Shown here one piece after another: positions 5,847-10,056 of a DNA stretch of 10,056 nt. Each line of letters starts with the position of its first letter. Within the stretch, counting starts at the first letter, position 1. The stretch lies in the NCBI GenBank assembly GCA_947565475.1, contig CANOGI010000064.1, positions 1 to 10,056 on the forward strand, read 5' to 3'. Under the pieces are notes generated by a model. It searched no databases and had not been told where the DNA came from. It was given only the letters and a program-made list of their open reading frames with translations. The translations under genes and the position numbers were made by a program. The stretch comes from an uncultured Eubacteriaceae bacterium (GTDB lineage: Bacteria > Bacillota > Clostridia > Lachnospirales > CAG-274).

Positions 5847-5875
5847 TTACATACACTCCCCGAATTAATATTTAT

Positions 5876-5905
5876 ATTATAGTTAAAAAATAATAAAAGA
5901 ATGAA
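5876..5905 (-). promoter_or_regulatory. Weak candidate promoter for folB-folK
   Basis: On the minus strand, TATAAT (5881-5876) is a perfect -10 box. An 18-base spacer separates it from TTCATT (5905-5900), which matches the -35 consensus at only three of six positions. A start near 5869 would leave the GGGGAG ribosome site about 8 bases into the message. In DNA this AT-rich, a lone TATAAT is common, so the call is tentative. It would allow folBK to be expressed apart from folP. Confidence 0.25.
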
Positions 5906-5976
5906 CAAATAAACTTTAATAAACATAATATAAATAAATTGTTTATTAGACATATTCAGTAACCCAATCTTAATTT

Positions 5977-6786
5977 TTAAGTGCGTCCCAATAATTTTTC
6001 TGTCATCATAATAATCCTTTTGTTTTCCTTTACGTCATGGACTCTTACAAATCCACATCCTTTTATAACTCCAAAAACTGTGGTGGCTAAAGTTCCCTCT
6101 AATCGTTCATTAACAGGCAAATCAAGAGTAAGCCCGATAACAGATTTTCTTGACGCGGCCAAAAGTATCGGAAAGCCAAGCTCATTAAGTTTCTCAATAT
6201 TATTAATAATTTCAATGTTATTCTCATAAGTCTTGCCGAAGCCCACTCCTGGGTCAATAATAATCTTATCTTTTAAAATACCCGCATGTAAGGCTATATC
6301 TACAGATTCTCTTAAATCACTCAAAACCTCACCCATAAAATTTATATATTTTGTATTATCACGATTATGAGTGAGGCAGCAGGCCGCGTTAAATTTTTTT
6401 GTAACCTCAGCGATTTTTTTATCATATTTAAATCCCCAAATATCGTTTACAAGATTAGCGCCGGCACTTAACGCCGCCTCCGCCACATCACTTTTATATG
6501 TATCTACAGAAATAGGAATATCAAAATTTTTTTTAATATTCTCAATAATGGGAATAACTCTCAAAATCTCCTCTTCTTCTGTAATAACCGTATGCCCTGG
6601 CCTGGTAGACTCACCGCCTACATCAATTATATCAGCACCCTCGTTAATCATTTTTTCGGTTTGCCTTAAAGCGCTTTCCAAATTATTAAAATTTCCTCCA
6701 TCAGAAAAGGAATCAGGAGTAACATTTAATATTCCCATAATATAAGTCTTATTGCTAATGTTAAATTCTTTTTTTCCTATTTTCAT
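5977..6786 (-). CDS. folP: Dihydropteroate synthase (FolP)
   Basis: Joins 6-hydroxymethyl-dihydropterin pyrophosphate to p-aminobenzoate to make dihydropteroate in the cytoplasm; the family is the sulfonamide target. The 269-residue TIM-barrel sequence is complete: GILNVTPDSFSDGG (18-31), GADIIDVGGESTRPG (50-64), SVDTYK (93-98), NDIWG (114-118), DPGVGFGKT (178-186), ASRKSVIG (211-218), EGTLATTVFGV (230-240) and RVHDV (248-252). The two pterin-loop motifs look intact, with no insertion of the kind linked to drug resistance. The frame extends upstream to 6993, but that part overlaps the HD gene and has no family match. The ATG at 6786 follows AAAGGA (6798-6793) at the right distance, so it is the start. 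The gap from the HD gene is 49 bases. Confidence 0.96.
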   Translation of the reverse strand: MKIGKKEFNISNKTYIMGILNVTPDSFSDGGNFNNLESALRQTEKMINEGADIIDVGGESTRPGHTVITEEEEILRVIPIIENIKKNFDIPISVDTYKSDVAEAALSAGANLVNDIWGFKYDKKIAEVTKKFNAACCLTHNRDNTKYINFMGEVLSDLRESVDIALHAGILKDKIIIDPGVGFGKTYENNIEIINNIEKLNELGFPILLAASRKSVIGLTLDLPVNERLEGTLATTVFGVIKGCGFVRVHDVKENKRIIMMTEKLLGRT

Positions 6787-6835
6787 AGTCTGTCCTTTCT
6801 CTTCTATTATGGAGTGCATCAAAAAATCAAAATTT

Positions 6836-7312
6836 TTATAAATTAATATTAAAATTTTTCTCATTTTCGCTCCAATAACATTTATCCTCCGCCTCACAGG
6901 AAAAACACTTCCTTGATAACTTATCTCCTTTGTACAAAAGAACTCCGAGTGAAATCCCCTCTCTTTTCTCCCTATGTGAAAAAATAGCCTCAACTATGAT
7001 TTTCTTTTCTGTTTCGGAAAAACCGCATTTACCAAGTATTTCATAAGCGATTTTCCCGCTCGCCTCATTATGAGAGATATTGTTCTTATATTCCTCATAT
7101 CTCCCAATATCATGCAGAAGAGCCGCGGCGTAAATAATTTCTTTGTCAAATCCATAACCATTCTCAAGATTTATTATATAGCAAATTCTTGCCGTATCAA
7201 AAAGATGGTCAAGCCCATGACGGCAATAAATTCTTGTTTTTTCGACTCTCTCAATATTATTGATAATATCTATAAAAACATCATCTTTTAAAATAGCGTT
7301 AATCCTTCTCAT
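6836..7312 (-). CDS. HD-domain phosphohydrolase in the folate operon
   Basis: A 158-residue HD-superfamily protein. The metal-binding pattern is visible: His32 (RHGLDH), His67-Asp68 (ALLHDIGRYEEY) and Asp130 (YKGDKLSR). His81 and His113 (SHREKRE) are further conserved-looking histidines. A cysteine group, C136-x2-C139-x5-C145, follows near the C-terminus and may bind a metal. HD proteins hydrolyse phosphate esters, nucleotides or cyclic nucleotides; the substrate here is unknown. Its place between folE and folP suggests a phosphatase or phosphodiesterase acting on a pterin intermediate. A general nucleotidase is the alternative. The ATG at 7312 is preceded by GAGGAG only 4 bases away; a GTG at 7324 is in frame but overlaps that ribosome site and is less likely. 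Confidence 0.85.
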   Translation of the reverse strand: MRRINAILKDDVFIDIINNIERVEKTRIYCRHGLDHLFDTARICYIINLENGYGFDKEIIYAAALLHDIGRYEEYKNNISHNEASGKIAYEILGKCGFSETEKKIIVEAIFSHREKREGISLGVLLYKGDKLSRKCFSCEAEDKCYWSENEKNFNINL

Positions 7313-7533
7313 AAAACTCCTCACTTTATATGTCTAAAAAAATATTTCCATTTTCTCATAATTCTGCCTCATATCTGTAAAATCCGTGAAAGACTCTTAT
7401 ATAGTCAATAAATTACAACGAATCAATAAAAAATAAACAATCAAATTATAAAAAAACTAATATATTCAGGAATTCTTTTTTAAGTAATAAAAATTTTATG
7501 AATCACTATAAAGAAACAAGTAAATTTAACAGT

Positions 7534-7584
7534 TTAAAATTCCCTTCTTATCTTTAAAGGCAACATACAATTAAAAACCCTCAC
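7534..7584 (-). CDS. Possible 16-codon leader-type ORF
   Basis: On the minus strand, AAGGAG is followed after 9 bases by GTG at 7584 and a frame of 16 codons (reading MRVFNCMLPLKIRREF) ending in TAA at 7536-7534. Only the quality of the ribosome site supports it; the product matches nothing I know. It could be a leader peptide, a remnant of a deleted gene between folE and the HD gene, or chance. Confidence 0.2.
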   Translation of the reverse strand: MRVFNCMLPLKIRREF

Positions 7585-7622
7585 TGTCTTTGTCTCCTTA
7601 CAAAAATAACTTTAAACTTTCA

Positions 7623-7639
7623 CATTTTTATTTCCCCTC
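7623..7639 (-). promoter_or_regulatory. Shine-Dalgarno followed by ATG-TGA (start-stop)
   Basis: GAGGGG (7639-7634) lies 11 bases after the folE stop and is followed, at an ideal 8-base spacing, by ATG (7625-7623). The very next codon is TGA (7622-7620). Such a start-stop unit makes no protein. It may be the fossil of a gene that followed folE, a ribosome-holding regulatory site, or coincidence. Confidence 0.3.
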
Positions 7640-7649
7640 AAATAATCAA

Positions 7650-8198
7650 CTATATAAGGTTAAAAAAAGTATTTCTTAAATCCTGATTTTTCTCAAATTC
7701 TCCTCTGCACGCGAAAGTAAAAGTTTTTGTCCCCGGTTTTTTAACCCCTCGCATAGTCATACAAGTATGTTCCGCCTCAATAGCTACAATTACACCTAAA
7801 GGTCTCAAATTTTCCATAATAGCGTCGGCAATCTCACAAGTAAGCCTTTCCTGAATCTGCGGCCTTTTCGCAAAAACATCAACAGTTCTTGCGAGTTTAC
7901 TTATTCCGACAACTTTTCCATTTGGAATATAGGCTATATGCGCTTTTCCGTAAAATGGCATAAGGTGATGTTCACACATAGAATATAATATAATATCCTT
8001 TTCAATAACCATTTCATTGCCATCGGCTGTAAATGTTTTAATCAAATGTTCTTCCGATGTTTGAGTAAGACCAGAAAAAATCTCCTCATACATTTTAGCG
8101 ACTCGTTTAGGAGTTTCTATAAGACCCTCTCTTAAACAATCCTCTCCAATCCCCTCAAGAATTAACTTTACACCAGTTTCAATTTTTTTCAAATCCAT
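7650..8198 (-). CDS. folE: GTP cyclohydrolase I (FolE, type IA)
   Basis: Opens the folate pathway by converting GTP to 7,8-dihydroneopterin triphosphate plus formate; it works as a large homo-oligomer in the cytoplasm. The 182 residues are full length for the compact bacterial form. Zinc ligands expected from the E. coli enzyme are present: Cys75 and His78 in SMCEHHLMPF (73-82), and Cys146 in EAEHTCMTMRGVKKPG (141-156). Other hallmarks are ETPKRVAKMYEE (28-39), GISKLARTVDVFAKRPQIQE (98-117), and a RGEF ending. With the zinc set intact it is the zinc-dependent type IA, not the IB enzyme. ATG 8198 follows GGAG (8210-8207) by 8 bases, and the gap from folC is 21 bases, so the two are co-transcribed. 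Confidence 0.97.
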   Translation of the reverse strand: MDLKKIETGVKLILEGIGEDCLREGLIETPKRVAKMYEEIFSGLTQTSEEHLIKTFTADGNEMVIEKDIILYSMCEHHLMPFYGKAHIAYIPNGKVVGISKLARTVDVFAKRPQIQERLTCEIADAIMENLRPLGVIVAIEAEHTCMTMRGVKKPGTKTFTFACRGEFEKNQDLRNTFFNLI

Positions 8199-8219
8199 TA
8201 TATAATCTCCTTAACTTGT

Positions 8220-9518
8220 TCATTTATAAAAAATCTCTCTATTTTCCTTATAAATTTTTATAATCTCTCCCATATACGAAAGTGAGCCGAAAGCAATAAC
8301 AACCCCGTCTTTTCCCGCCGCCAAAATACTTTTAGAAACAGCCTCCTCAACGTCGGAAACACAAAATACATTTTTATTATACTTTAAAAACTCCTCGGAA
8401 AGAATTTTAGAGTCAAGACCTCTCGGGCTTTTTAAAGTAAACACAAATATTTTATATGCCAAATCAGCTGTAATCTCAGCGATTTTTTTATAATCTTTAT
8501 CTTTGAAAACACCAGCGATAAACACAATTTTTTTATTTTCAAAATATGTCCATATGTTTTCTCTTAACCTTTTAGCGGCGTCGGCATTATGAGCTCCATC
8601 AACCACAAAAACTGGATTTTTTCCTATAACTTGAAATCTCCCCTGCCATGTAGTATCAAAAAGGCCATCATATATATTTTTTTTCGTTATATTATATCCT
8701 TTTCGCATCAATAACTCAACAACCTCAATAGCCAAAGAAGCGTTTTCAATTTGGAATTTTCCTAAAAGCCTGATTTTAACATTTGAATAATTTTTATAAT
8801 CAAAGCTTTGACAATAATCTTGAAATCCCTTATATAAAATATCGTTTCTTAGAACCTTTATAAGCTCTGATTTTTTTTCCGCACAACTTTTCTCAATGAC
8901 GCCCATAACCTCACTGTCTTGAAAAATAGATACAGTAAACGATTCATTTTTAATTATGCCACATTTCTCAGTGGCAATTTCAGAAAGAGAGCTTCCAAGA
9001 CAATCCGTATGATCAATACTTACAGATGTTATTACAGAACATAAATTTTCTTTTATAATGTTAGTTGCGTCAAGTCTACCGCCTAATCCTGTCTCAAGCA
9101 AAACAAAATCACATTTTTCCTCATAAAAATAAAGAAAAGCGATAGCTGTTTCCACCTCAAAAGAAGTCGGATGACATTTTCCTCGAGAAACAATTTTCTC
9201 AACGGCGTTCTTTACTTTGTCACATATATAACAAAACTTATCTTCCTCAATAAACTTATTATTAATTTGAAATCTCTCATTATACTCAAATATCGTGGGA
9301 GAAATATATCTTCCTACTTTAAACCCAGCCGATTTTAAAATCTCTCCTATAAATGACCCTACCGAACCTTTTCCATTAGTTCCGGCTATATGGACTATTT
9401 TAAGTTTATCCTGAACATTTTCTAACTCACTCATTAAATTAAACATATTATCAAGGCCTTGTACACTGCCATATTTTTCTGTACCACATATAAAAGTCAT
9501 AGCCTCATCATAATTCAT
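8220..9518 (-). CDS. folC: Folylpolyglutamate synthase / dihydrofolate synthase (FolC)
   Basis: Adds glutamate to dihydropteroate to make dihydrofolate, and usually extends reduced folates with a polyglutamate tail, using ATP. It is a 432-residue Mur-ligase-family protein. Motifs in order: the P-loop HIAGTNGKGSVGSF (43-56), YISPTIFEYNERF (71-83), LETGLGGRLDATN (141-153), SIDHTDCLG (167-175), IATEKCGIIK (181-190) with the lysine that is carbamylated in this family, LGKFQIENA (252-260), WQGRFQVI (291-298) and VVDGAHNADA (305-314). ATG 9518 is preceded by GGGGAG (9531-9526). It is the first gene of the minus-strand folate cluster. I cannot tell from sequence whether it has both activities or one. 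Confidence 0.95.
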   Translation of the reverse strand: MNYDEAMTFICGTEKYGSVQGLDNMFNLMSELENVQDKLKIVHIAGTNGKGSVGSFIGEILKSAGFKVGRYISPTIFEYNERFQINNKFIEEDKFCYICDKVKNAVEKIVSRGKCHPTSFEVETAIAFLYFYEEKCDFVLLETGLGGRLDATNIIKENLCSVITSVSIDHTDCLGSSLSEIATEKCGIIKNESFTVSIFQDSEVMGVIEKSCAEKKSELIKVLRNDILYKGFQDYCQSFDYKNYSNVKIRLLGKFQIENASLAIEVVELLMRKGYNITKKNIYDGLFDTTWQGRFQVIGKNPVFVVDGAHNADAAKRLRENIWTYFENKKIVFIAGVFKDKDYKKIAEITADLAYKIFVFTLKSPRGLDSKILSEEFLKYNKNVFCVSDVEEAVSKSILAAGKDGVVIAFGSLSYMGEIIKIYKENREIFYK

Positions 9519-10056
9519 AAAAACACTCCCCGCGGCAAAACAATAATCTTATTATAATAATTAACGCAACTCCATAGTGTATATGAAAATTAAAATAATA
9601 GTAAAAATCACAAAGCAAAAGAAATATAAAATATATTTATTTCTCATAATTCTTAAAATATTTTCTTAGCTGAAAATATCGCATATCAATTACAATAATA
9701 CACCAATTACATAAACAATGCAAATTTTTTTAAACATAATTATAAGAATATATAAAAATTATAGAAATAAAATTTATTAGTAAACGCTATAGCGTATCTT
9801 AAAACTAAAAATATAAACAATAAATCATAAAAAATAAACTAAATCTAAGATGTTTTCTTTATTTTCACAATCTTTTGGGTATTTTTATCTTATATAAAAT
9901 GTATATACTTTTTATATAATTGAAATTTTATACAACTTCAATAATATACACAAAGTTTCAAGTACCCATTCACTACCCAAAAAAATTTTATTTTTTAATA
10001 ATAAGAAATTTTCAAAAATTTTAACTTGATTTATTATAAAACTTATGATATTATGT
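9519..10056. other. AT-rich spacer upstream of folC to the window edge
   Basis: These 538 bases carry no gene. The folC ribosome site lies at 9526-9531. A minus-strand TATAAT at 9556-9551 is a possible -10 box for the folate operon but has no matching -35 box. TTTTGGGTA (9873-9881) and TACCCAAAA (9974-9982) form an exact 9-bp inverted repeat around a 92-base AT-rich interior. The last 31 bases hold a promoter reading rightward. The rest is low-complexity A/T sequence in which I see nothing. Confidence 0.6.
10026..10054 (+). promoter_or_regulatory. Candidate sigma-A promoter reading off the right edge
   Basis: TTGATT (10026-10031) matches the -35 consensus at four of six positions. It is followed by an exact 17-base spacer and TATTAT (10049-10054), which matches the -10 at five of six. 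TG stands one base before the -10 box, making it an extended -10. A/T-tracts just upstream (about 9979-10024) could act as an UP element. The start would lie just past the window, implying a plus-strand gene to the right, divergent from folC. Confidence 0.5.

Larger units (their letters stand above)
7313..7649. other. 337-base gap between folE and the HD gene
   Basis: This spacer separates genes that otherwise look like one operon. Near folE it holds two well-formed minus-strand ribosome sites with almost no coding sequence behind them (listed separately). At 7489-7512 there is a 24-base stretch that nearly matches one ahead of spoVAA. The rest is plain AT-rich sequence. I see no hairpin with a T-run and no strong promoter, so whether folE and the HD gene share a transcript is open. 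Confidence 0.5.

Noticed and set aside
6787..6993. N-terminal extension of FolP
   Set aside because: The extension overlaps the HD gene in another frame and has no family similarity, while the ATG at 6786 has a good ribosome site and gives a normal-length FolP.

Overview
The window is AT-rich DNA with a spoVA sporulation operon, a folate operon, strong G-rich Shine-Dalgarno sites and very AT-rich spacers. This points to an anaerobic endospore-forming Bacillota, most likely class Clostridia. The species cannot be told from the sequence.

Layout. Bases 1-121 hold the last 39 codons of an unrecognised plus-strand gene. Bases 122-1472 contain no convincing gene. They hold two groups of compact palindromes: 502-680, including a perfect 19-bp stem, and 941-1128, a cluster of GC-containing hairpins that can form a three-way junction and a competing pairing. 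A likely 47-aa single-span membrane protein follows at 1473-1616. After an AT-rich spacer comes the operon spoVAA-spoVAB-spoVAC-spoVAD-spoVAE (1866-4767, plus strand), with overlaps or 9-nt gaps throughout. Its products form the inner-forespore-membrane system that carries dipicolinic acid (DPA) into the forespore and releases it at germination. No spoVAEa or spoVAF follows spoVAE.

The spoVA operon converges on a minus-strand folate cluster. Read 5' to 3' on the minus strand it is folC (9518-8220), folE (8198-7650), a 337-nt gap, an HD-domain phosphohydrolase (7312-6836), folP (6786-5977) and a folB-folK fusion (5846-5037). Together these cover GTP to dihydroneopterin triphosphate (FolE), the aldolase and pyrophosphokinase steps (FolBK), dihydropteroate (FolP) and dihydrofolate/polyglutamate (FolC). 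The step with no assigned enzyme is dephosphorylation of dihydroneopterin triphosphate. The embedded HD protein is an attractive but unproven candidate.

The convergent junction (4768-5036) holds a roughly 150-bp imperfect inverted-repeat element. The last 538 bases are AT-rich spacer ending in a good sigma-A-type promoter that probably drives a gene beyond the right edge. I see no CRISPR array, tRNA, rRNA, transposase or phage gene. Nothing here clearly amounts to a new multi-gene system. The items most worth checking are the HD protein, the palindrome clusters and the element at 4773-4922.
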